10,408 nucleotides of DNA, taken from assembly GCA_964641215.1 (NCBI GenBank), contig CAZXKD010000097.1:1-10408 (forward strand), read 5' to 3'. Under the pieces are notes generated by a model. It saw nothing but the letters and a program-made list of their open reading frames with translations. It made no database searches and had not been told where the DNA came from. This document shows, piece after piece, positions 1 to 8,458 of the stretch. The stretch's first letter is position 1, and each line of letters starts with the position of its first letter. Source of the stretch: 13-1-40CM-70-15 sp964641215 (GTDB taxonomy: Bacteria; Gemmatimonadota; Gemmatimonadetes; Gemmatimonadales; GWC2-71-9). Position numbers and translations under genes: made by a program.

Positions 1-494
1 GGCGCCGCGAGCTCAAGCGTCGCGCCCTCGGGGTGAGGGAGAGGGCCGGGCGTGGGCGCGCGCGGCGCTGCCCCGCCCTCCCCCCTTCCGCCCCCGCCTA
101 CCCCGCCCGGTGCGAGCCGCGCCGCCGCCCGATCGAGCTCGGCCGCGATGGCGGCGACGTCCACCTCCCGCTCTCGGCCGGCGACCGAGAGATGGATGGC
201 CTTCTCCAGCGCGTCGGTGGAGCGGAACAGCAGCTGCAGGAGGTTGGCGTTGACGCGCCGCGCGCCGCGGCGCAGATGGTCGAGGAGATTCTCCATCCGG
301 TGCGCCAGCTCGGCGACTCGGGCGTAGCCCATCGTCGCCGCCATGCCTTTCACCGTGTGCACCGCGCGGAAGATGCCGCCGACGGGCTCGGCAGCGGCGG
401 GATTCCGCTCCCACTCGAGTAGCAAGTGGTTGCAGGCGCTCAGGTGCTCCCGGCTCTCGGCCAGGAACAGCTCGGCATATTGCGACAGATCCAT
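1..494 (-). CDS. cheA: Chemotaxis histidine kinase CheA, N-terminal part (cut by window edge)
   Basis: Reading the minus strand from the ATG at 494 gives an open frame of 164 codons that runs off the left edge, so the catalytic domains are not visible. Residues about 1-110 form an HPt (P1) domain. The phospho-accepting histidine is H46 in the segment FRAVHTVKGMAATMGY, the classic H-x-x-K-G site of CheA. After about residue 128 the sequence becomes a Gly/Pro/Ala-rich linker, as expected between P1 and the CheY-binding or dimerisation domains. In the family, CheA autophosphorylates on this histidine and passes the phosphate to CheY. It starts 4 bases after the cheY stop codon and follows cheW, so the three genes form one chemotaxis unit. 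The ribosome site is weak (GGGG about 8 bases upstream). The linker holds an unusual repeat-like stretch, listed separately. HPt identity is firm; full-length CheA is inferred from context. Confidence 0.88.
   Translation of the reverse strand, partial: MDLSQYAELFLAESREHLSACNHLLLEWERNPAAAEPVGGIFRAVHTVKGMAATMGYARVAELAHRMENLLDHLRRGARRVNANLLQLLFRSTDALEKAIHLSVAGREREVDVAAIAAELDRAAARLAPGGVGGGGRGEGGAAPRAPTPGPLPHPEGATLELAA
21..60. repeat. Repeat-like GC-rich stretch with 7-bp inverted ends inside the CheA linker
   Basis: The 7 bases CGCGCCC (21-27) are mirrored by GGGCGCG (54-60). They flank a purine-rich core on the plus strand containing GGTGAGGGAGAGGGCC. On the coding strand this gives the peptide TPGPLPHPEG. 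Strings of the type CCCTCTCCCTCACCCC are common in dispersed intergenic palindromic repeats of GC-rich bacteria, and their accidental translations look like this. Whether it is a dispersed repeat in this genome cannot be told from one copy. Confidence 0.3.
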
Positions 495-498
495 CGAC

Positions 499-861
499 TT
501 ACCCCAGCACGCGCTGCACGGCTTCGAGGACGCGCGAAGGCTGGAACGGCTTGACCACGAAATCCTTGGCGCCCGCCTGGATGGCCTCCACCACCAGCGC
601 CTGCTGGCCCATGGCGCTACACATGAGAATCTTGGCGTCGGGGTCGTGCTTGACGATCTCCCGCACGGCGTCGATGCCCCCCATGTCGGGCATCACGATG
701 TCCATCGTGACGAGGTCCGGCTTGAGCTGTTTGTACTTGTCGACCGCCTGCGAGCCCGTCTCAGCCTCTCCCACGATCTCGAAGCCGGCCTGCCCCAAGA
801 TGTCGCTGATCATCGTCCGCATGAAGATGGCGTCGTCGCAGACGAGAACAGTATGGCTCAC
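499..861 (-). CDS. cheY: Chemotaxis response regulator CheY
   Basis: A 120-residue single-domain receiver with no output domain, the usual length of CheY. All key residues are visible: the acidic pair D9-D10, the phosphorylation site D54 in the segment TMDIVMPDMGG, the switch Ser S82 in CSAMGQ, and the conserved K104 followed by P105 in VVKPF. The phosphoryl group would come from CheA, encoded just downstream, and the phosphorylated form would act on the flagellar motor or a comparable output. The start is GTG at 861, chosen because GGGAGG lies 4 bases upstream and the family N-terminus (MSHTVLVCDD) fits. It begins 9 bases after the cheW stop and ends 4 bases before the cheA start. The IVMPDMGGIDAV and SAMGQQ segments resemble the Bacillus/Thermotoga type of CheY more than the enterobacterial one. 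A CheY-like regulator for a non-flagellar output cannot be excluded. Confidence 0.93.
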   Translation of the reverse strand: MSHTVLVCDDAIFMRTMISDILGQAGFEIVGEAETGSQAVDKYKQLKPDLVTMDIVMPDMGGIDAVREIVKHDPDAKILMCSAMGQQALVVEAIQAGAKDFVVKPFQPSRVLEAVQRVLG

Positions 862-865
862 ACAG

Positions 866-871
866 CCTCCC
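866..871 (-). promoter_or_regulatory. Strong Shine-Dalgarno site deciding the GTG start of cheY
   Basis: The minus strand reads GGGAGG here, followed by 4 bases and then the GTG start codon at 861. The site touches the cheW stop codon (TAG, 871-873), so ribosomes ending cheW are well placed to start cheY. It supports GTG as the true start. Confidence 0.7.
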
Positions 872-1332
872 TATGTAGTCAGAACGGGACCCAGCAGCGC
901 GTCCGTGTCCAGCACAATGAAGGGGAGGCCGGAGCGCCGCCCCACGGCACGCACCAACCGCGGGTCCAGGCCGGGCAGCGCCTCGCGCCGCTCCAGCGTG
1001 TCCTCGCTCACGGCCAGCATGTCGATGACTTCGTCGACGGTGAATCCGATCGTCTTGCGGGCGGCGCCCACCTGCAGCAGCACGGTCGTGCCTTTGCCGG
1101 CCCCGCCGTCGCCGCCATCCGCCGGAGCAGGCTGACCCAGGGCCTTCCACCCTTCCACCACTGTCACCAGGGTCCCGCGCACGTTGACGAGCCCCGCCAC
1201 CACCGCTGGCGCGCCGGGAATGCGAGTCGTGCCCAATCGCGGCAGGATCTCCCGGACCGCGTCCGCCTCCGCGGCGCACACCAGGTTCCCCACGCGAAAA
1301 ACGAGCAGTCGGACTACTGCCGCGTCAGCCAT
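871..1332 (-). CDS. cheW: CheW-like chemotaxis coupling protein
   Basis: A 153-residue protein made of a single CheW domain. The SH3-like fold is suggested by the early strand VVRLLVFRVGNLVCAAEA (residues 6-23), the EIL and IPGAP turn (28-42) and the hallmark segment GLVNVRGTLVTVV (47-59). A Gly-rich loop lies at about residues 71-81, and the second subdomain has TIGFTVDEVIDML (94-106). In the family, CheW bridges chemoreceptors and the P5 domain of CheA. The start is ATG at 1332. It overlaps the end of the upstream rluD-type gene by 8 bases, the shared string being ATGGCTGA, which implies translational coupling; no clear Shine-Dalgarno is present. An in-frame ATG at 1389 would add 19 residues that do not resemble the family, so I reject it. 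cheY follows 9 bases after the stop. Confidence 0.88.
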   Translation of the reverse strand: MADAAVVRLLVFRVGNLVCAAEADAVREILPRLGTTRIPGAPAVVAGLVNVRGTLVTVVEGWKALGQPAPADGGDGGAGKGTTVLLQVGAARKTIGFTVDEVIDMLAVSEDTLERREALPGLDPRLVRAVGRRSGLPFIVLDTDALLGPVLTT

Positions 1333-2329
1333 CCGATGCGAAAAAGCGAAGATAGTGCAAGGGGTTGGCTTCCACAAGCAACTTTGCATCGCCCGCCAAT
1401 TCCGCGAGCGCCGGGCGCAAATCGATGGGCCACTCCGACTCCAGCGCGAGGCGCGCGCCCGTGACCGGATGCACGAACGACAGCGCGGCCGCGTGCAGCA
1501 GCTGTCGCGGCGCGAGCGTCTCGAGGCGCTCGGCCGCCTGCCGCGCCGACGGCGTCACGCGGCGGCTGCCGCCGAAGGCGTAGTCGTGGTCGCCGACCAC
1601 CGGGTGGCCCACGTGCGCGAGGTGGACGCGGATCTGATGTGTGCGGCCCGTGCCCAGCCGGACGCGCACGAAGTCCGCGAGGGCGAACCGCGCGACGACG
1701 GCCAGGTACGTCACCGCGTGGCGGCCGCCGGCACGCACGGTCATGCGCTTGCGGTCGTCGGCGTGGCGTGCGATCGGGGCCTCGATCTCGACGGGGCTCT
1801 TGGGGAAGTGCCCCCACGCGACGGCCGCGTAGACGCGCTCGACCTCGCGGCGTTCGATGGCACGGGCGAGCCCGCGGTGGGCGCGGTCGGACTTGGCGAC
1901 GATCAGGAGTCCGGAGGTGTCCCGGTCCAGCCGGTGCACGATGCCGGGTCGCCCGGCGACCGTGCCCGCCGACAACTCGGTGCCCCGCCCCGTCAGCACG
2001 TTGATCAAGGAATCGTCCCAGTGACCCGGCCCCGGATGCACGACGAGCCCGGCGGGCTTGTCGAGCACTGCGAGGTGGTCGTCCTCATAGACGAAGCGCA
2101 CCTCGGCCGTGGCAGGCGCGTAGGCGCGCGGCGGGGCCGCGAGCGGGAAGGCGACCGTCACTTCGGCGCCCCGCTCCAGACACGCCGAGGCGCGGAGCGG
2201 CTTGCCGGCGACGGTGACGAGCTTATCGGCGATGAGACGGGCGGTTTGCGTGCGAGAGAGGGCGAGCTGGTCGGCGAGGAAGCGGTCGAGTCGCTCCGTG
2301 AGGGCGACCGCGACGCACAGGGTGATCAC
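1325..2329 (-). CDS. rluD: RluD/RluA-family 23S rRNA pseudouridine synthase
   Basis: A 334-residue protein with the standard two-domain layout of RluD/RluC enzymes. An S4-type RNA-binding domain spans about residues 8-60 (RLDRFLADQLALSRTQTARLI). The catalytic domain starts with YEDDHLAVLDKPAGLVVHPG (81-100). The catalytic aspartate is D135 in VHRLDRDTSGLL. Further motifs are the TGRTHQIRVHLAHVGHPVVGD block and the C-terminal LLHAAALSFVHP. The family converts uridines in 23S rRNA to pseudouridine; the exact target sites cannot be read from sequence. The start is GTG at 2329, overlapping the lspA stop as GTGA. The reading frame is open further upstream, but that stretch is lspA in another frame. 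Adjacency to lspA is common in bacteria and supports the RluD-type label. The last codons overlap the start of cheW. I am sure of the family and less sure of RluD versus RluA/RluC specificity. Confidence 0.93.
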   Translation of the reverse strand: MITLCVAVALTERLDRFLADQLALSRTQTARLIADKLVTVAGKPLRASACLERGAEVTVAFPLAAPPRAYAPATAEVRFVYEDDHLAVLDKPAGLVVHPGPGHWDDSLINVLTGRGTELSAGTVAGRPGIVHRLDRDTSGLLIVAKSDRAHRGLARAIERREVERVYAAVAWGHFPKSPVEIEAPIARHADDRKRMTVRAGGRHAVTYLAVVARFALADFVRVRLGTGRTHQIRVHLAHVGHPVVGDHDYAFGGSRRVTPSARQAAERLETLAPRQLLHAAALSFVHPVTGARLALESEWPIDLRPALAELAGDAKLLVEANPLHYLRFFASDG

Positions 2330-2835
2330 GGCGCGGCCGTCCCGGCCTCCTTCGCCCGTTCCTGCGCCCGCCCCTCGAGCCACAGGGAGATCGCCAAGGC
2401 GATCGCGCCCACGGTGATGGCGGAATCGGCGACGTTGAAGGTGGGCCAGCGGTAGGCGCCGATGCCCACTTCGATGAAGTCGACCACGCCCTGGGCGCTG
2501 CGGAGACGGTCCACCAGGTTGCCGAACGCGCCGCCGCACACCAGCGCGAGGGCGACGAGGCGCATGCGGTCGCCGGCACGGGTGGCGCGGACCATGGAGC
2601 CGAGCACCGTCAGGGCCACGAGGGCGAGGCCGAGGAAGATCCAGCGTGAGGAGTCGCCGAGGTCGATGCCGAAGGCCGCGCCCCGATTGTAGACCAGCCG
2701 GAGCAGGACGTAGTCGCCCACCACCTCCAGTGGCCGACGCAGCGAGGTCTCCGCGATCAGCTTCGTGGCGAGATCGACGGCGACCACCGCGCCGGCCGTC
2801 GTCCAAAACAGGCGACGATCAGCGGCGCTTGCCAT
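2326..2835 (-). CDS. lspA: Lipoprotein signal peptidase (signal peptidase II)
   Basis: A 169-residue polytopic membrane protein, the usual length of LspA. Hydrophobic segments lie at about residues 9-27, 64-81, 92-107 and 136-153. The conserved blocks are NRGAAFG (50-56), GGAFGNLVDRL (101-111) with catalytic D109, VVDF (117-120) and FNVADSAI (133-140) with catalytic D137. The enzyme is an inner-membrane aspartic peptidase that removes signal peptides from diacylglyceryl-modified prolipoproteins and is the target of globomycin. The start is ATG at 2835, supported by a close AGGAGG site. A longer version from 2916 would add 27 residues that are out-of-frame sequence of the zinc-finger gene, so it is rejected. 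The gene begins 17 bases inside the end of the upstream DksA/TraR-type gene and ends in a GTGA overlap with the pseudouridine synthase gene. Both active-site aspartates are present, so it should be active. Confidence 0.95.
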   Translation of the reverse strand: MASAADRRLFWTTAGAVVAVDLATKLIAETSLRRPLEVVGDYVLLRLVYNRGAAFGIDLGDSSRWIFLGLALVALTVLGSMVRATRAGDRMRLVALALVCGGAFGNLVDRLRSAQGVVDFIEVGIGAYRWPTFNVADSAITVGAIALAISLWLEGRAQERAKEAGTAAP

Positions 2836-3231
2836 CTTCCTCCTTGGCCTTGCACTTGATGCAGAGGCGGGCGTGAGGGAGCGCATCGAGCCGGTCGAAG
2901 CCGATCTCCTCACCACACTGCTCGCACCGACCGAACCGGTCGGGCGTCCCGTACAGACGCCGCAACGCCTCGTTCACGTGCCAAAGGTAGCGCCCCTCCT
3001 GCGAAGCGAACAGAAACGCCTTCTCGCGCTCCATGGCATCGGTGCCCTGATCCGCCATGTGGAACGAATAGCTGGAGAGGTCGCCGTCGGAGGCCTGCAG
3101 GCTCGAGTTGAAGGACTCGTCGTAGTGCCCGAGCTCCTTCAGCACGCGAGCGCGCTCCTCCAGGAGCCGCTTCTCGAGGTGCTGGAGCTGCTTCTTGCTC
3201 AGGCCGCCCTTGGCCTTGGATTTCGTCGGCA

Positions 3232-3232
<1 letters not shown>
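2819..3232 (-). CDS. DksA/TraR-family zinc-finger protein
   Basis: A 137-residue protein with the DksA/TraR layout. A basic start is followed by a coiled-coil region, roughly residues 13-38 and 66-95, with a loop between the helices. A C-terminal four-cysteine zinc finger uses C103, C106, C124 and C127 (C-x2-C-x17-C-x2-C). DksA-family proteins bind in the secondary channel of RNA polymerase and, in E. coli, work with ppGpp. The coiled-coil tip in E. coli DksA carries D-x-x-D-x-A. Here the corresponding stretch is DQGTDAMERE (61-70): the first Asp and the Ala align, but the second Asp position is Thr. Family membership is clear, but a DksA-like role is not proven; it may be closer to YteA-type or other short TraR/DksA proteins. 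The ATG at 3232 overlaps the ileS stop as TAATG. The position between ileS and lspA suggests expression together with the translation genes. Confidence 0.88.
2839..2844 (-). promoter_or_regulatory. Shine-Dalgarno site deciding the lspA start
   Basis: The minus strand reads AGGAGG 3 bases before the ATG at 2835. It lies inside the last codons of the upstream zinc-finger gene and favours this ATG over the in-frame alternative at 2916. Confidence 0.6.
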
Positions 3233-6389
<3,157 letters not shown>

Positions 6390-6390
<1 letters not shown>

Positions 6391-7199
6391 CAGTTGAGCC
6401 GCGCGCAAACGCCGCGCAGCAGGGTCGCCAGGTGCGGCTCGGCCGCGCGCGCGACGGCGATGATTTGCTCCACCGGCGCCGGCTCGAGGGCGTCCGGCAG
6501 GCAGCGGTCGGTGATGATCGACACCCCCAGCACCCGCATCCCGGCGCGCACGGCGGCGATCACTTCGGGAACGGTGCTCATCCCGACGACGTCCGCCCCC
6601 AGCGCGCGGAGCATGCGGTATTCGGCGCGGGTCTCGAGATTCGGCCCCGGCACCGCGACATAGACGCCCTCGCGCAGCGGCAGGCCACCCTGCAGGGCGA
6701 CGGTGCGGGCCAGCGCCCGCAGCCCGGCGTCGTAGCCGGCGGACATGTCAAGAAAAGCGGGGCTGAGCCGGTCGTCGTCGGGGCCGATCAACGGGTTGTC
6801 CGCGAGCAGGTTGATGTGGTCCGCGAGCAGCACGAGGTCGCCCGGATTCCAGAGGGGATGCATGCCCCCGCACGCGCTCGTCACGACCAGCGTGGTCGCG
6901 CCCAGGGCCCGCATCACACCCACGGGGAAGGTCACCTCGCGGAGGCTGTAGCCCTCGTAGCGATGGAAGCGGCCCTGCATCGCCACGACGCGGCGACCCT
7001 CCAGGGTGCCGAGCAACAGCCGCCCGGCATGGCTCTCCACCGTCGGCCGCACGAACCCCGGGAGCTCGGTGTAGGCCACGCTCGCCTCGACGCGGATCTC
7101 CTGGGCCAGCGCGCCCAGGCCGGTCCCGAGAATGAGTCCCACTTCCGGCGCGAGCGTGCTCCGCGCCCGCACCGCGCGGCAGGCAGCGTCCACCGTCAC
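6390..7199 (-). CDS. punA: Class I purine nucleoside phosphorylase (PNP/MTAP family)
   Basis: A 269-residue protein of the trimeric PNP/MTAP family, the usual length. It would split purine nucleosides with phosphate into a free base and (deoxy)ribose-1-phosphate for salvage. Visible motifs are LILGTGLGALA (22-32), ESHAGRLLLGTLEG (phosphate and ribose region), GRFHRYEGYS (catalytic-site His), TSACGG, NPLIGPDD, VPGPNLETRAEYR with the base-binding Glu, and GADVVGMSTVPEV. The base-recognition Asn of human PNP (N243, in ITN) is Asp here, D231 in SIITDRCLP. Asp also occupies the equivalent place in methylthioadenosine phosphorylases, so preference for 6-oxo versus 6-aminopurines is open. The start is GTG at 7199, overlapping the previous stop as GTGA, with GGAAGGA 8 bases upstream. 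It couples to ileS through TGATG. The symbol punA is a family name rather than a proven orthologue. Confidence 0.92.
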
Positions 7200-7690
7200 C
7201 CGCCGTGTCCTTCCAGGGCGCGCAGCTCGGCGAGCTGGCGCTCGAGCAAGGCGCGGAACCCCGACAAGTAGCCGCCGAACTGGCGTTCGGCCTCGGCCAT
7301 GCGGGCGCGCCCCTCCGCTTCGGCGGCCCGGGTCTCCTCGAGGATGCGGCGCGCCTCGGCCTCCGCCTCGCGCTTGATCACCTGTGCCTCACGCTCGGCG
7401 GCGACGCGCACCTCCTGACGCAGCTGCTGCGCGGCGACCAGCGCTTCGTTCATCGCGCGCTCGCGCTCGCGGAACGCCCGCAGCTGCTCGCTGAGGGCCG
7501 AGACGCGCTCCTCGAGCACCGACCGCTCCCGGATCACCCGCTCGAGGGCGTCGGCCACGCGCATCCGGAAGTCCTCCACGCCCACCGGCTCGTACCCCCG
7601 CAGGCTCTTGCGGAACTCCTGCTTGCGGATGTCGAGCGGCGTCAGATGGAACGCATCGGCCGGGACGGACTGCGGCGGGGGCTCGCTCAT
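7196..7690 (-). CDS. DivIVA-like coiled-coil protein
   Basis: A 164-residue protein. The N-terminal segment LTPLDIRKQEFRKSLRGYEP (16-35), followed by VGVEDFRMRVADALE, matches the DivIVA/GpsB lipid-binding motif. The rest, from about 45 to 158, is rich in Glu, Arg and Ala with heptad character and is a predicted coiled coil. DivIVA proteins bind curved membrane at poles or septa and recruit partners for division, growth or chromosome placement; the partners here are unknown. In B. subtilis the exposed residues F17-R18 contact membrane. Here they align with L30-R31, so the Phe is replaced by Leu and the Arg is kept. A 15-residue Pro/Ser leader precedes the motif. The start is ATG at 7690, overlapping the yggS stop as ATGA, with GAGGA 4 bases upstream; an upstream in-frame ATG at 7798 lies within yggS and is rejected. 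A yggS-divIVA neighbourhood is well known in Gram-positive bacteria, which supports the call. Confidence 0.85.
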   Translation of the reverse strand: MSEPPPQSVPADAFHLTPLDIRKQEFRKSLRGYEPVGVEDFRMRVADALERVIRERSVLEERVSALSEQLRAFRERERAMNEALVAAQQLRQEVRVAAEREAQVIKREAEAEARRILEETRAAEAEGRARMAEAERQFGGYLSGFRALLERQLAELRALEGHGG

Positions 7691-8376
7691 GTCGTCCTCG
7701 GACCGAACAGCGCGGTACCCAATCGGATTACCGTTGCCCCCTCCTCGACCGCTGTGCCGTAGTCGCCGGACATCCCCATCGAAAGGGTCGGAAGCCATAG
7801 CCCATCCTCCTTCAGTCCATCGCGCAGCGCGCGCAGCCCGCGGAAGGTCCGCCGCTGCACGTCCGCGTCTTCAGTGAACGGCGCCAGGGTCATCAGCCCC
7901 TCCAGGGCCAGATGCTCCAACGTCGTGATGCGCCGCGCCAGGGCGGGCGCTGCGGCCGGCTCGCAGCCGCTCTTCTGTGGTTCCTCCGCGACGTTCACCT
8001 GGACCAGCACACGCTGCCGGATGCCTCGCGCGGTCGCGCGGCGGTCCAGCTCCAGCGCCAGCTCCCAGGAGTCGATCGTGTGCACCAGGGCGAACCTCCC
8101 GGGCACCTGCTTCGCTTTGTTGCGTTGCAGGTGGCCGATCAGGTGCCACGTCGCGCCCGCCGCCCGCGGGTCCGCCATCTTGTCCACCGCTTCCTGCACG
8201 CGATTCTCTCCGATATCGGCGAGCCCCGCGGCCAGCGCCGCCGCCGCCGCCGCCGGGCCGAACCCCTTGGTGACCGCCACGATGGTCACGGGATCGGTCC
8301 ATCCGCCGGCGGCCCCGCGCGCCGCGATCTCCGCCCTGACGTGGGCCAGCCGCTCCGGCAGGGCGGCAAAATCCAT
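7687..8376 (-). CDS. yggS: YggS/PROSC-family PLP-binding homeostasis protein
   Basis: A 229-residue protein of the YggS/YlmE/PROSC family, a single PLP-binding TIM-barrel domain with no known catalytic role; in E. coli and other bacteria it keeps pyridoxal phosphate and amino-acid pools balanced. The PLP lysine is K37 in IVAVTKGFG. Other family blocks are IGENRVQEAVDKM (55-67), WHLIGHLQRNKAKQV (77-91), VLVQVNVAEEPQKSG (123-137), LEGLMTLAP and the phosphate-binding end LSMGMSGDYGTAVEEG...RLGTALFGPR. I chose the ATG at 8376 because it places the first helix as in family members. An ATG at 8442 would add 22 unrelated residues. No Shine-Dalgarno is visible. Six tandem GCC units code for an Ala run after residue 41. 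It is preceded by the only sizeable gap of the window and overlaps the divIVA-like gene by ATGA. Confidence 0.93.
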   Translation of the reverse strand: MDFAALPERLAHVRAEIAARGAAGGWTDPVTIVAVTKGFGPAAAAAALAAGLADIGENRVQEAVDKMADPRAAGATWHLIGHLQRNKAKQVPGRFALVHTIDSWELALELDRRATARGIRQRVLVQVNVAEEPQKSGCEPAAAPALARRITTLEHLALEGLMTLAPFTEDADVQRRTFRGLRALRDGLKEDGLWLPTLSMGMSGDYGTAVEEGATVIRLGTALFGPRTT

Positions 8377-8384
8377 AGCCGGAA

Positions 8385-8413
8385 AAAGTATCCGGGGGAG
8401 TGGCTCGAAACAA
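8385..8413 (-). promoter_or_regulatory. Possible promoter in the cdaA-yggS gap
   Basis: In the only intergenic gap (82 bases, 8377-8458), the minus strand has TTGTTT (8413-8408), a 17-base spacer and TACTTT (8390-8385). Each hexamer matches three of six sigma-70 consensus positions. The -10-like box ends only 8 bases before the yggS ATG, so a transcript from here would be leaderless or almost so, which agrees with the missing Shine-Dalgarno. The A/T-rich patch stands out in this GC-rich window. A 5-bp inverted repeat, CCGGA/TCCGG, overlaps it. The call is weak. Confidence 0.25.
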
Positions 8414-8458
8414 TCCTCGGCGGCCGCAACCTCCGGCGGCATGCCGGGATAGCTGTCG

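Noticed and set aside
13..414. A 133-codon minus-strand frame at the left edge
   Set aside because: It is an Arg/Gly-rich shadow of the CheA HPt region, which lies in another frame and shows the H-x-x-K-G site.
343..1464. Plus-strand frames over the chemotaxis genes (343-1464 and 1184-2455)
   Set aside because: They are mirror frames of cheA/cheY/cheW and the pseudouridine synthase gene, with no family motifs; the minus-strand genes carry intact catalytic residues.
1325..2806. A 493-codon frame suggesting an extended pseudouridine synthase
   Set aside because: The extra N-terminal part overlaps lspA and is Arg/Gly/Pro-rich. The S4 domain begins right after the GTG at 2329.
8437..8446. Perfect 10-bp palindrome CGGCATGCCG in the cdaA-yggS gap
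   Set aside because: It is short, GC-rich and occurs once in the gap. There is no U-tract after it for a terminator and no second half-site for an operator, so chance is likely.
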